A stretch of DNA of 64,000 nt from NCBI RefSeq assembly GCF_001905125.1, contig NZ_LWLE01000011.1, positions 1-64,000 of the forward strand, written 5' to 3'. The stretch is from Streptomyces sp. TSRI0281. GTDB taxonomy: Bacteria > Actinomycetota > Actinomycetes > Streptomycetales > Streptomycetaceae. A program made the translations under genes and the position numbers. Positions 16,651 through 25,499 of this stretch are shown here, one piece after another. Every line of letters begins with the position of its first letter. Within the stretch, counting starts at the first letter, position 1. Under the pieces are notes generated by a model. It searched no databases. It saw only the letters and a program-made list of their open reading frames with translations, and was not told the DNA's origin.

Positions 16651-18039
16651 ATGAGCGAGACCACACCTGAGGCCGGGACCCGGAGAACATCGGCAGCACG
16701 GGTGAGAGACCTACGGCTGATCCCCCCGGCTCCCGGCGCGTGGCCTCTGATCGGCCACCTGGTGCCGTTGGTACGGGACCCGTTGGCCCTTCTGAGGTCG
16801 CTACCCGCCCACGGACCACTGGTCCGCGTCCACCTGGGCCCCGTGCCACTGGTCATGATCTGCGATCCGGAGCTGACCCGTCAGGCCCTGTTGGACGACC
16901 GACTCTTCGACAAGGGCGGCCCGGTGTTCGACCGCTTCCGTGACGTCCTGGGTGACGGCCTCAGTAGCTGTCCGCACCATGCCCACCGCAGGTTGCGCCG
17001 ACTGGCCCAGCCTGCCTTCCATCCCGACCGGCTTCCGGGCTACGCACGAACCATGACCGCCTGCACCGAGAAGGTGACCGGTTCCTGGGTGCCGGGCCAG
17101 ACCCTGGCCGTGCCCACCGAGATGATGTCGATCAGCTCCCGGACCACAGCCGGCGCCCTGTTCTCCAACTCCCTGCCCGCAGCCGAGCTCGGACAGCTCA
17201 TCGCCGACGTCAAGACCATCGCGGGCGGGCTCTTCCGGCGCATGCTCCTCGCCCCGCCGCTGGACCGGCTCCCCACTCCGGACAACCGTGCCTATCTGCG
17301 CGCCCACACGCGCCTACGTCACACCTGTGACCTGATCATCGCCGAACGGCGCGCCGATCGCACCGACCACGGCGACCTGCTCTCGGCCCTGGTCGCAGCC
17401 CGCGACCTCGAAGACGGCGGCCGCGGGATGACGGACGCGGAAATCAGCGACACGATCCTCACCGTCTTCCTGGCCGGTACGGAGACGACGGCCGGCACCC
17501 TGGCCTGGGCACTGGACCTACTGGCCCGCCACCCCGAGATCGAACAGCGGCTGCACACCGAGGTCGACACCGTCCTGCGCGGAAACCCGGCCTCCCCAGC
17601 CGATCTGCCCCGCCTGGAACTGACCGAACGCATCATCACCGAGACCCTCCGCCTGTACCCCTCGGCCTGGTTCCTCACCCGCACGGTCACCCATGACACC
17701 CACCTCGGCGGGTACGCGCTCCCCGCCGGCACCAACGTCGCCTACAGCCCTTACCTCATCCACCACCGCCCCGATCTCCACACCGATCCCGAAACCTTCG
17801 ACCCCGACCGCTGGGACCCCGAGCGCCCCCAGCCTCCCCGCAACGCCTTCCTCCCCTTCGCCACCGGCGCCCGCAAGTGCATCGGCGACACCTTCGCGAT
17901 GGCCGAGGCCACCCTCGCCCTCGCCACCATCACCGCCCGCTGGAGCCTGAAACACCTGCCCGGCCAGGATCAGGTCCGCCCCGTCCTGGGAGCGTCATTC
18001 GGACCGGGCAGACTCCGGATGCGGGTAACACCCCGGTAG
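16651..18039 (+). CDS. Cytochrome P450
   Basis: 462 residues, ATG 16651 behind an excellent RBS (AAGGAGGAGG). It has the oxygen-activating I-helix motif AGTETT at A275, ExxR as ETLR at E331 and the heme-binding loop FATGARKCIG with Cys410. The proline-rich start (LIPPAPGAWPLIGHL) and the FDPDRWDPERP region resemble long-form bacterial P450s such as pentalenene oxygenase, which act on cyclic terpenes; that comparison is from memory. It lies 37 bases after the terpene-synthase-like gene and is almost certainly in its operon, so it probably oxidises that product. Electrons must come from ferredoxin and reductase encoded elsewhere. Confidence 0.93.
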   Translation: MSETTPEAGTRRTSAARVRDLRLIPPAPGAWPLIGHLVPLVRDPLALLRSLPAHGPLVRVHLGPVPLVMICDPELTRQALLDDRLFDKGGPVFDRFRDVLGDGLSSCPHHAHRRLRRLAQPAFHPDRLPGYARTMTACTEKVTGSWVPGQTLAVPTEMMSISSRTTAGALFSNSLPAAELGQLIADVKTIAGGLFRRMLLAPPLDRLPTPDNRAYLRAHTRLRHTCDLIIAERRADRTDHGDLLSALVAARDLEDGGRGMTDAEISDTILTVFLAGTETTAGTLAWALDLLARHPEIEQRLHTEVDTVLRGNPASPADLPRLELTERIITETLRLYPSAWFLTRTVTHDTHLGGYALPAGTNVAYSPYLIHHRPDLHTDPETFDPDRWDPERPQPPRNAFLPFATGARKCIGDTFAMAEATLALATITARWSLKHLPGQDQVRPVLGASFGPGRLRMRVTPR

Positions 18040-18233
18040 CGGTACCGGAGTTCGGTCTCCACACGGACGGCCGGAATCAGGAGGACAGAACGGCCGGTCG
18101 AGATGAATGGACACGTACACGAAGCTCCTGGTGGACAGGGTCGTCTTGTTCAGGACCCGTCTGCCAGGAGACTCGTCGTTCCGAGCACCACAGCACTGTC
18201 CATGTCCCGACGCTTCCGCCAGGTTCGCAAGGA

Positions 18234-18560
18234 TCAGTCGCGGAACATGGCCTCTTCTCCATCGATGCAGATCAGGACAGGCCTGATCACTTCCCCTGCA
18301 CCCACCGGTTGCAGCTCGATGGACATTCCGTTGACCGCCGCGATGGCGTTGACCTTGTTCTCGGGAAATCCCCACCTCCTGGCCTCGGCCTGGGCCTCGA
18401 ACAAGCTGCGGACGCGTTCCCAAGCCTCTCCGGGATGGGGATGGAATCGGGCGATCGTCCATGGCTGGTCGCCGGACGGTGACGAAAGCGAACCGATGAG
18501 ACCATCGGCGCATCTGACCCACCACACGACCTCTTCATCACTCTCAGCGCCTGTTGGCAT
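18234..18560 (-). CDS. Hypothetical protein, 108 aa
   Basis: Start at 18560 with AGGAGGG upstream. The product is acidic and Trp-rich at the N-terminus (EVVWWVRCADGLIGSL, QPWTIARF), followed by a helix (EAWERVRSLFEAQAEARRW) and strands (GMSIELQPVG, VIRPVLICIDG). No family is recognised. It is convergent with the P450; the 194 bases between them hold nothing clear. Confidence 0.65.
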   Translation of the reverse strand: MPTGAESDEEVVWWVRCADGLIGSLSSPSGDQPWTIARFHPHPGEAWERVRSLFEAQAEARRWGFPENKVNAIAAVNGMSIELQPVGAGEVIRPVLICIDGEEAMFRD

Positions 18561-18700
18561 GCGGCCCTCCTGCGACTCTTCTCCAAGGTCCCACACGATC
18601 TGTTCGAGACCGGTATCAGCGAGCTGTTCCCGTCGATCGCGGATATCGCGGTGCTGTGTCGGTCGACGTGGAGCCTGCCGCAGGTGCCGGCAGAAGAGCC

Positions 18701-19114
18701 TCAGGTCGCCATGTGCCGGGTGAGCGCACGTGACTTCTGCTGCAGTGCGGATGTCCACTCCTTCGCATGGGGATCCGAAGCCGTCTTGAGACAGCCGCTC
18801 TCGGTGCGCTCGGCCGCCTGCCAGTTCACCTTGATGTCCGCTTTCTCAGCCAAGGCCAGCACCATGGCAACGAACCCTTCGGACAGGGTGGCCATGACGG
18901 CGTGCCTGGTTCTGCCATGTCAGGCGAGCAGGGCGTCGACGAACACGGCGAATGCGATGGGGTCGATCTGACACTCGTCAGCTTCCATGGGACCGATGCC
19001 GGATGGCAGACCCACTTCCGCTTGATAGACGGTGACCTGGCTCATGAACAGCCGGGACGCCCCGTTGGACGGGTTCCACAGGGTTTGGTCGCCCACGTCG
19101 TAGTACTGGCTCAC
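18701..19114 (-). pseudogene. DUF6086-like gene with in-frame stop
   Basis: GTG 19114 begins SQYYDVGDQTLWNPSNGASRL and continues to VFVDALLA, where TGA occurs at 18920-18922. The same frame then resumes HGRTRHAVMATLSEGFVAMVLALAE and runs to 18701. Both halves belong together in a Streptomyces family I recall as DUF6086, so one nonsense change (probably TGG to TGA) split the gene. The family function is unknown. The N-terminal 64 residues may still be made. Confidence 0.6.
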
Positions 19115-19176
19115 GTCAGCCTCTCGCTGCTGGTCACAACGGGTCGACATTACGGTCGGTCAGCCCTCCAGGGAAG

Positions 19177-19542
19177 GTGAGCCGGAACCTGGTCCGGGAG
19201 GCGTGGGGGCCGTGTACCGGCATTTTCCCCACCTCCAAGCGCTCTGGGGCCCTGTCGGCCGAGCGGTTCCAGGAGCTGGTCGACGAGGCTCAGGCCGCAG
19301 CGGCTGATGAGGACGTTCTCACGGGTCTGCACCGCCTGCTGCGGTTCGCCGAATGGCGGGATCGGCCTGGAGACCGCAATGGGGGCTGGCGGCGTGCGGG
19401 CTCGCCCTCACCGTGGTCGGCCGCGACGCTGAGCCGAGGCGCCCGCGCCGTCGAGCGGATCTCCAGGGTCGCGACCGAGGGCGAGCCGCGCGGTTCGTGG
19501 CGGCCGGGCAAACCGCGCGGGGCGGCTCTCTGGTTGAGCTGA
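19177..19542 (+). CDS. Possible 121-aa protein or gene relic
   Basis: GTG 19177 sits directly after GGGAAG. Residues 25-55 look like real protein (LSAERFQELVDEAQ, EDVLTGLHRLLRFAEWRD), but the C-terminal half is Arg/Gly/Ser-rich high-GC noise. It may be a short gene whose 3' part decayed. No family is recognised. Confidence 0.3.
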   Translation: MSRNLVREAWGPCTGIFPTSKRSGALSAERFQELVDEAQAAAADEDVLTGLHRLLRFAEWRDRPGDRNGGWRRAGSPSPWSAATLSRGARAVERISRVATEGEPRGSWRPGKPRGAALWLS

Positions 19543-19585
19543 CGGACAGGTGAAGCTCCTGGTGGATGCGCCATGACGGTTCCGA

Positions 19586-19882
19586 TCAGGCGGTGTGGCA
19601 GGAACACGCGCAGCCGGTACGCCGGCAGGCGGTGTGGCCGTCGGACAGATGCGGCTGGTCGGCGGCGGCCCGGCAATGGGCGCTGTGGGTGTCGGTGCGG
19701 GCCGCCTCGGCCAGGGCGAGCGCCTCGTCCATCCGGGACTCCACAGCTGCCGCGGTCTTCAGCTCGGCGTCCGTGATCGGTTCGCCGTGCCACAGGAGGG
19801 TGACCCCGTGTTCGGGGCACCGGGCCATGCCGTCGGTCTCGATCGCGAAGTCGTGGACACCTCCGCTGTGGTGGCACTTCAC
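19586..19882 (-). CDS. Small Cys/His-rich protein, 98 aa
   Basis: Last gene of a four-gene coupled operon. GTG 19882 follows GGAGGG and overlaps the preceding stop. The N-terminal part has Cys and His clusters (KCHHSGGVHDF, MARCPEHGVTLL) that could bind zinc. A helix comes next (AELKTAAAVESRMDEALALAEAA), then a cysteine-dense end (TACRRTGCACSC). No family is recognised. The operon context suggests an accessory or phage-like unit near an XRE-type regulator. Confidence 0.6.
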   Translation of the reverse strand: MKCHHSGGVHDFAIETDGMARCPEHGVTLLWHGEPITDAELKTAAAVESRMDEALALAEAARTDTHSAHCRAAADQPHLSDGHTACRRTGCACSCHTA

Positions 19883-20058
19883 TCGTCGTCCCTCCGGGCG
19901 CGGTGCGGGGTGGTGGTCTGGTTGTTCGGCCATTCCCTGTGGTCGCTGGGGGCGCGCCAGTCGTAGTGGGGGCCTGCGTGGTCGGGGGGCTGGGTGCAGC
20001 GGGCGTACGTGTCGGGGCGTTCGGCCCAGCAGTACCCGTACCCGATGGGCGCGTTCAT
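19879..20058 (-). CDS. Small protein, 59 aa
   Basis: Third gene of the coupled operon. ATG 20058 overlaps the previous stop (ATGA), with AAAGG upstream. It begins MNAPIGYGYCWAERPDTYARC and contains HAGPHYDW, a spacing reminiscent of small actinobacterial zinc-ribbon or phage proteins. The C-terminal ~15 residues are polar. Function unknown. Confidence 0.6.
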   Translation of the reverse strand: MNAPIGYGYCWAERPDTYARCTQPPDHAGPHYDWRAPSDHREWPNNQTTTPHRARRDDE

Positions 20059-20210
20059 CGGCGTACCTTTCGCCAGGTGCGGCCGAGCCGTACGGCGGTC
20101 GCGCACTGTGCCCCCGTACGGCAGGCGTCGCACGCCAGGGTGTGCCCGAGGTACGCCTGATACGCCTGGTCCGGGGGCTGGTACGCGATCCGCTGCCGCG
20201 TCGGCGCCAT
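20055..20210 (-). CDS. Small basic protein, 51 aa
   Basis: Second gene of the operon. ATG 20210 overlaps the first gene's stop (TGATG), and its own stop overlaps the next ATG. The central LGHTLACDACRTGAQC gives a His/Cys cluster likely to bind metal, and the end is strongly basic (GRTWRKVRR). Function unknown; the tight overlaps support that it is translated. Confidence 0.6.
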   Translation of the reverse strand: MAPTRQRIAYQPPDQAYQAYLGHTLACDACRTGAQCATAVRLGRTWRKVRR

Positions 20211-20422
20211 CACCGGGCCGCCCTCCGCCCCGAGCACGCCAGGGCGTCCACGCACTCACGGGGGAACCAGGAGAACGCGGCACCGGTGGCGGGGGTGACG
20301 CGCTGCTCACCGAGGTCAACACCCAAGTCAGTGCCGAGCGGTGCACCGCACCACACGCCATGACAACCGCGCTGCTGCTGTTCCGACAGTGCGCTGACTG
20401 GCGGTAGATACTTCACGGTCAT
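20210..20422 (-). CDS. Small protein, 70 aa
   Basis: First gene of the four-gene operon (20422 down to 19586). It begins MTVKYLPPVSALSEQQQRGCHGVWCG, with Cys at two points and a third in PRECVDALAC. The paired Cys spacing suggests a metal-binding fold. A G-rich stretch (CCGGGGACC) precedes ATG 20422. The promoter would lie at 20423-20527, between this gene and the end of the XRE-type gene. Confidence 0.55.
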   Translation of the reverse strand: MTVKYLPPVSALSEQQQRGCHGVWCGAPLGTDLGVDLGEQRVTPATGAAFSWFPRECVDALACSGRRAAR

Positions 20423-20527
20423 CGTGGTCCCCGGCTTGTCGCTGATCAGGTGAGACCAGCGTGACGGGCAGGGAAGGGCTCAACACTCACGAATCTGTGA
20501 GCGTTGGCGGGTCAGCGAGTGAGTGTC

Positions 20528-21640
20528 CTACAGGCCGATCCACGCGGCCATGTGGCCAAGGGTGTCCGGCGTACGGCGGGAAAGGTGCACGAGTCCAGTG
20601 ATCGTCTCCCTGGCACCAGGGTGGTAGCGGGTCTGCTCGGGCGCCGTGTGGCGGGCGTCGATGATGCTGCCGAGGGCGGCTTCGGTCCGGCCGGTCTCCA
20701 TCTCGGAGCGCGCCCGGTCAATGAGGAAGTGGGCACGCCTGGACGTGGCGAGACCGGCCGGGATCCTGATCCTTCGCGCCTGCTTCAGCGCTTCGTCGTA
20801 CTGCCGCATCTCCACCGCCGCAGACATCTTGTGCAAGGCAACGTTGGTCGGGCCGAAGCTGAGCCAGTGGACGTCGGAAGCATCGCCCGTTGCCCTGGCA
20901 CACTGCCGCGCTTCGGCAATGTGGGTGTCGACTGCCGACTGCTGGTCGGCCCGCGCGGCAATGACGGACGCCCCGAGATGGAGCTGTCCAGTGACCGCCA
21001 TGGTCTCCCTGGTCCGCTCGGCAGCACCGACGATGCTGTGACCGGCGGCGACAAGACGCTGCCCGATCGTGTACTCGCCCTCCCGGAAGTACACCAGAGC
21101 ACGCATGTACTGGCGGATGGCGCCCAGGCACGGGTCAGAGGCCCGATGGGCTGCCCAGTCCATGCGATCCAGGGCAACGCTCGACAGGTCGTAGTAACCA
21201 AGCTTCACGGCAATGTCGTGGGCGGTCCGGTACGTCGAGGCGAGAGCCTGCCACAGCTCCGTCGACGGATTGCGCCACGCTGCGGTGGTCAGCTCGGAGA
21301 TGGTGGCGGGCAGGAGCCGGGCAGCGTTCCGCAGGCGCGTTGCACGCACCTGGGCGCAGAGGTCTTCGGCGCTCGCGATCAGGTGCTCGGCCGGCCGGTC
21401 GGGAATTGTGTCGTCGGCTCCGAGGTCGTACAGGTCGAGGGCTTCGCGGATGGGGCGTACCAGTTCGGCGAGGCGGTCCTGCTGCAATTCGGTCACGTAG
21501 GGCTGTCCCGTCAGCACGGTGACGTCGATCCGCAGGGCATGGGCCACAGCCGCCAAGAAGTCCAAGTTGGCCCGCTTCGCGCCGCACTCAACCTGATTGA
21601 GGAAGCTGGGGCGGTTGCCTGTGTGGTCGACTGGCTGCAT
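20528..21640 (-). pseudogene. XRE/TPR regulator lacking the start of its HTH
   Basis: From ATG 21640 the frame reads MQPVDHTGNRPSFLNQVECGAK, entering the helix-turn-helix at its recognition helix; normal homologues have about 20-30 residues of HTH before this point. It continues ANLDFLAAVAHALRIDVTVLTG and then ~300 residues of TPR-like helices to 20528, as in Streptomyces XRE regulators with a C-terminal peptide- or ligand-sensing part. Upstream the sequence is the divergent flavoprotein gene, so the 5' end is lost. No RBS precedes 21640. It may be a dead gene or a DNA-binding-deficient protein. Confidence 0.65.
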
Positions 21641-22169
21641 GAGGACTCTGTACCTGTTCGGCTCGGCTGCCCCGCCTGTCTTCGAGGTTGCCGAAGCCGT
21701 CGAGAACGCACGGGCCCGAGGGTGGGATGTATGCCTGGGGTTGACGCCCACGGCCGCCCGATGGCTGGAGGCAGATCTGCCGAGCCTGGAACAGCTGACC
21801 GGACACCCGGTGCGGTCGGAATACAAGCGGCCCGGAGAGCCGGACGCCTGGCCGAAGGCGGATGCGATCCTGGCCGCTCCGGCCACGTTCAACACCATCA
21901 ACTCGTGGGCGTTGGGCCTGACGTCCAGCTTCGTCGTGGGGGTCCTCGCGGAGGGCATCGGGAAGCGGATCCCCCTCGTGGCGATGCCGTGCGTGAACGC
22001 CGCCTACGTACAGCACCCGTCCTTCGACCGGTCGGTGGGGACACTGCGCGGTGCCGGGGTGACGGTGCTGTACGGCGAGGGCGGCTTCGTGCCCAACCAG
22101 CCCGGAGAGCGGCGACCCTACCCCTGGCACCTGGCCCTGGACGCAGTGACGACAGCCGCCAGAGGTTGA
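21639..22169 (+). CDS. Flavoprotein (PPC decarboxylase-like fold)
   Basis: 176 residues. MRTLYLFGSAAPPVFEV opens an FMN-binding flavoprotein fold; ILAAPATFNTINSWALG carries the PxTxNT-like signature shared with phosphopantothenoylcysteine decarboxylases and EpiD-type enzymes, and IPLVAMPCVNAAY follows. Likely role: FMN-dependent oxidative decarboxylation or a redox sensor; the substrate is unknown. Its ATG (21639) overlaps the ATG of the opposite-strand regulator within CATG, leaving no room for a shared promoter, another sign that sequence was deleted here. Homologues often sit beside XRE-type genes in Streptomyces. Confidence 0.8.
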   Translation: MRTLYLFGSAAPPVFEVAEAVENARARGWDVCLGLTPTAARWLEADLPSLEQLTGHPVRSEYKRPGEPDAWPKADAILAAPATFNTINSWALGLTSSFVVGVLAEGIGKRIPLVAMPCVNAAYVQHPSFDRSVGTLRGAGVTVLYGEGGFVPNQPGERRPYPWHLALDAVTTAARG

Positions 22170-22371
22170 AGCCATGCCCGACTCCTGCATGACGGCGGGG
22201 CCGTCGCCGATTGCCCGACGCCTCGTCGTACGATCCGGCTCGTGGCAGATGACTGGCCTGCTGAATCACCCACCAGCCAACTCCCCCAGCCAACACGCCT
22301 CATGATCAGTCGCGGGGCAGCCCATCACTTCAGGTGGAGAGCTGCCAAGCGCGGCAGGTAGCGGCCCGTGA

Positions 22372-22752
22372 CTACGTCAGGACGAGAGGCACGGTGATGG
22401 TGAGGTGCCCGTCGGTGGTCGGCAGGGCGGGGGCAGGAGCGTTCATACGAGCTGCGAGGTGGCCGATCACCCGGCCGGTCAGTTCCTCGTCCCACTCCGC
22501 CGTGCCTTCCGGCGGCAGGCGCATCTCCTCCCTGGCAGGTGGGTTGTCACCGAAATAGCGCGCGGTGTCCATGTTGACGACCCAACAGGCCAGTGCGATC
22601 TTCACCTGCCCGGGTGCCGCCCACTGCGCCCGAATGTGGGCGCACATGGTGAAGTCGTCCCCGCCGAAAGTGACCGTCGTGGAGAACGACTCGCCTCGGG
22701 GGTACTGCCGTACCAGCTTGAGTACTGCTGGTTCCACAACGGCTCGCGCCAT
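22372..22752 (-). CDS. Hypothetical protein, 126 aa
   Basis: Alternating strands and helices: VVEPAVLKLVRQYPRGESFSTTVTFGGDDFTMCAH, then QVKIALACWVVNMDTARYFGDN and a helix (EELTGRVIGHLAARM). No signal peptide, no known domain. ATG 22752 is used; a GTG five codons upstream with a G-run is an alternative. Probably a cytoplasmic alpha/beta protein. Confidence 0.6.
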   Translation of the reverse strand: MARAVVEPAVLKLVRQYPRGESFSTTVTFGGDDFTMCAHIRAQWAAPGQVKIALACWVVNMDTARYFGDNPPAREEMRLPPEGTAEWDEELTGRVIGHLAARMNAPAPALPTTDGHLTITVPLVLT

Positions 22753-22800
22753 AGGTTCCGTATACACCGTCTGCCCCCTGTCGAGCCCGGCCTTCAGCAT

Positions 22801-23144
22801 CCCAGACGGAGCCTGTGAGGGACAGATCGGCTGCCGTCCCGACCGTTTCCCCTCCAGGGGAACGCTGTGCGCCTCGTGGGCATGCGAACGGCGCCGCGCC
22901 CTGGGGGGTGCTGTGGGCCAATTCGGGACATGGCGTGACGTCGGTCTTCAGGATCCGGCCCGGGTGACCGGCTGCTACGGAACAATCGCGGGGCAGGCCG
23001 TAGGGGGGAGCAGGGGCTACGTACCCGCCCGTCTCCCGCCTCCGGCTGTGGGGACGCTCGCTCTCCCCCCACTCGTGAGAGTCGGGTTCGTCGAAGATCC
23101 GCCGCCGTCAGCGGTCTCGGCTCCGGAGCTCCCACCTGTCTCCG
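22801..23144. other. Intergenic, no gene seen
   Basis: 344 bases with only shadow frames, between a hypothetical gene and the GNAT gene (both minus strand). Confidence 0.35.
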
Positions 23145-23717
23145 TCAACAGGCATCTGAGACCACCCTGTTCGCCTGATGGCGAGTCAGCCGCCAGACCT
23201 GATCCCTGCCGGTCTCGGCCGGGTCGAGGCCCTCGGCGAGGCGGCGAGGGTGTTCGGTGAAGCCGAGTCGGGCGGGTACGGCAGCGCTGGCGCGGTTGGC
23301 CGGGTCGTGGACGACCTCGACGTAGTCGACGCCGGGGAGGCGGAAGGCCTGGTCGACCAGGGCGCGCGCGGCCCGGGTGGCCACGCCGCGGCCGGTGGCG
23401 GCCGAGTGCAGCCAGTAGCCGATCTCGCGGCCGTTGACCGGGCTGTCATCACGTCGGAACAGCTGGCAGGCGCCGACGATGGCCCTGTCCAGCACGATCG
23501 CGTAGGTGAAATCCCGGCCTTTGTCCCAGGCCTCGTGGCGGCGGGTCAGGAAATCGGCGGTCTTGGCCAGGCTGGGCTCGGCAACCCATGGCATCCACGG
23601 GCTCAGGTGCTCCAGCGACTCCTTGAGGACCTCGAACAACTCCGGAAGGTCCGCTTCGCGGTCGAAACGGCGAAGTGTCATGTCACCCAGCGCTATCACC
23701 TGCTGTGGAAAATCCAT
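23145..23717 (-). CDS. GNAT acetyltransferase (RimJ/RimL-like)
   Basis: 190 residues. MTLRRFDREADLPELFEVLKESLEHLSPWMPW is the usual N-terminal start of RimJ/RimL-type enzymes. The acetyl-CoA loop follows: IGYWLHSAATGRGVATRAARALV, with Q/RxxGxG as ATGRGVA. The end is VVHDPANRASAAVPARLGFTEH. The acceptor may be a protein N-terminus or a small amine. ATG 23717 is chosen because the preceding 33 residues are low-complexity. Confidence 0.88.
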   Translation of the reverse strand: MDFPQQVIALGDMTLRRFDREADLPELFEVLKESLEHLSPWMPWVAEPSLAKTADFLTRRHEAWDKGRDFTYAIVLDRAIVGACQLFRRDDSPVNGREIGYWLHSAATGRGVATRAARALVDQAFRLPGVDYVEVVHDPANRASAAVPARLGFTEHPRRLAEGLDPAETGRDQVWRLTRHQANRVVSDAC

Positions 23718-24146
23718 ACGCGGAGGATCGTCCCCGGCCGCCGTCAGCGGCAACGGGATTTCGAACTCCGAGGTTCCCTCGGCCATGGCGCCCTGCGACC
23801 CGGTCGGTGGTGGCAAAAGGTGCGCGTCGGGTCCCGGCCGACGAGTACGACGCTCCTACCGGCTCGATCAGGTGACGTCACGTCACCAGAGCCAGGCCCC
23901 AGGCTCCGCCCCCGTGCTGACCGCGGTCCCGCGCTGCTCACCGCTGCTCCTCTTCCACGGTGTCCTTGACACTGGCGGCCTCCCCCACCGGGCGGGGCCG
24001 TCGATCGCTTCGCGGAGGAGCGTGTGCGGGCACAGCGGGACGAGAACAGGGCCGTCCACGGAGGGACGCGCTCGATCCCTCGCTGTGAGCGGCGAGGAGG
24101 GTCGGCCGTCGGCGCCCGGGACAGGTGCCCGTAAGATCACGTACTC

Positions 24147-24821
24147 ATGGACGCGCGTGCGGGAATCGAGATGATCGCGATCCCTCCGGGGCGGATTACG
24201 CTGTCGGACCGGCGGACGCAGCGCAGTTGGCCGGTCGAGCTCGCGCCCTACCGGCTCGCCACGTTCCCGACCACGCAGGCGCTGTACGCGGAGATCACCG
24301 GCCAACGGCCGAGCACCGCCGATGGCGACAGGCTGCCCGTCGAGGGTGTCTCCTGGTGGGACGCCCTCCGGTTCTGCAACGCGCTGTCCCAACGCGAGGG
24401 GTTCGTACCCGTCTACCACCTGCATGCCGACGGCGAAGGCGTCGAGTGGGACGCATCCGCCGACGGGTACCGGCTGCCGACCGAAGCCGAGTGGGAGCAT
24501 GCCTGCCGTGCCGGTACGACCGGACCGCATTACGGCCCGCTCGACGAGATCGCCTGGTACCGGGGCAACTCGCACGAGCGCATCCACGACGTGGGCGGCA
24601 AACGGCCCAACCCGTGGGGCCTTCACGACATGCTCGGCAATGTCTGGAACTGGTGCTGGGACATCTATGACGCGGAGGTCTACGGCAGCTACCGGGTGCT
24701 GCGCGGCGGCGGCTGGTTCGACGAGCACTGGAGCTGCAGGGCCTCCGCGCGGCGCCGCAGCCATCCGAGCTTCCAGGTCGACGACGTGGGGTTCCGCGTC
24801 GCGCGCTCCGTCACGGGCTGA
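24147..24821 (+). CDS. SUMF1/FGE-domain protein lacking the copper cysteine pair
   Basis: 224 residues covering one whole FGE-sulfatase domain: MIAIPPGRITL, VEGVSWWDALRFCNALS, YRLPTEAEWEHACRAG, NPWGLHDMLGNVWNWCWD, VLRGGGWFDEHWSCR and VGFRVAR. In true formylglycine-generating enzymes two cysteines lie after the RGG segment. Aligning RGGGWFDEHWSC by length keeps the second but puts Asp at the first, so copper-dependent sulfatase activation is unlikely. It may act like other SUMF1-fold enzymes or be a binding domain. No sulfatase gene is near. Confidence 0.85.
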   Translation: MDARAGIEMIAIPPGRITLSDRRTQRSWPVELAPYRLATFPTTQALYAEITGQRPSTADGDRLPVEGVSWWDALRFCNALSQREGFVPVYHLHADGEGVEWDASADGYRLPTEAEWEHACRAGTTGPHYGPLDEIAWYRGNSHERIHDVGGKRPNPWGLHDMLGNVWNWCWDIYDAEVYGSYRVLRGGGWFDEHWSCRASARRRSHPSFQVDDVGFRVARSVTG

Positions 24822-25499
24822 TCCGCGTCGTGGGCGATGACCGCCTCGGTGAGGCGGGGTAGCGGGGCACCCAGCATCTGAAGGAATCAGGTCGAAGCGG
24901 CCCGGTTGCCACCGGAGAGGCGCGTCACGTGTCACATACGGTCGATCGGCGTTCTTCCTGTCACCACCAGGCCGAAGCGTGACTCGGGACGGCCTCGGCG
25001 GACGCGCCGAAGGGAGCGACGGGCTCCTCCCGACCGGGCGGCCGGACCCGGGCAGGAGGAGCCCCTGCCGCAAGCGGGGTACCGGCGTTGGCGTCCTCGG
25101 CCTGATGAAGATGCCGCAACACCGGTAGGTGGCATCCATGGCCCGGTCACGATTGGGCACGGGCCGGGACAAAGTGTCGAGGCCACTCGTGTATGACACA
25201 TGAACCCAGACGCAACGCCAGATGTTGAATGATCAATAGCGTCTCTGCTGTGCGGGGCGGTCCATCCTGCGTCACCCTCCACCACGCTCCCGGCAGGCCC
25301 GGTTCGGTCAGGAAGCGATCCCGGCCATGCCGCTATGCGTCCGAGCCGGGTTCACCGCATCGCGCCCGACCGCGGCGGCGCCCGGCCCGATCAGGCTGCG
25401 GACAGCACAGCGTCCTGGGACCGGCAGGGCCCACGGTGGCCGACCTCTCGTCGGCGCCCTCCGGACCCGAGCTCCGCCGGGCCGAACCACCACCGGGGC
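24822..25499. other. Intergenic, no gene seen
   Basis: 678 bases between the SUMF1-like gene and the gyrB-like pseudogene. No frame has both RBS and protein character. It may contain further decayed DNA, which I could not identify. Confidence 0.35.
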
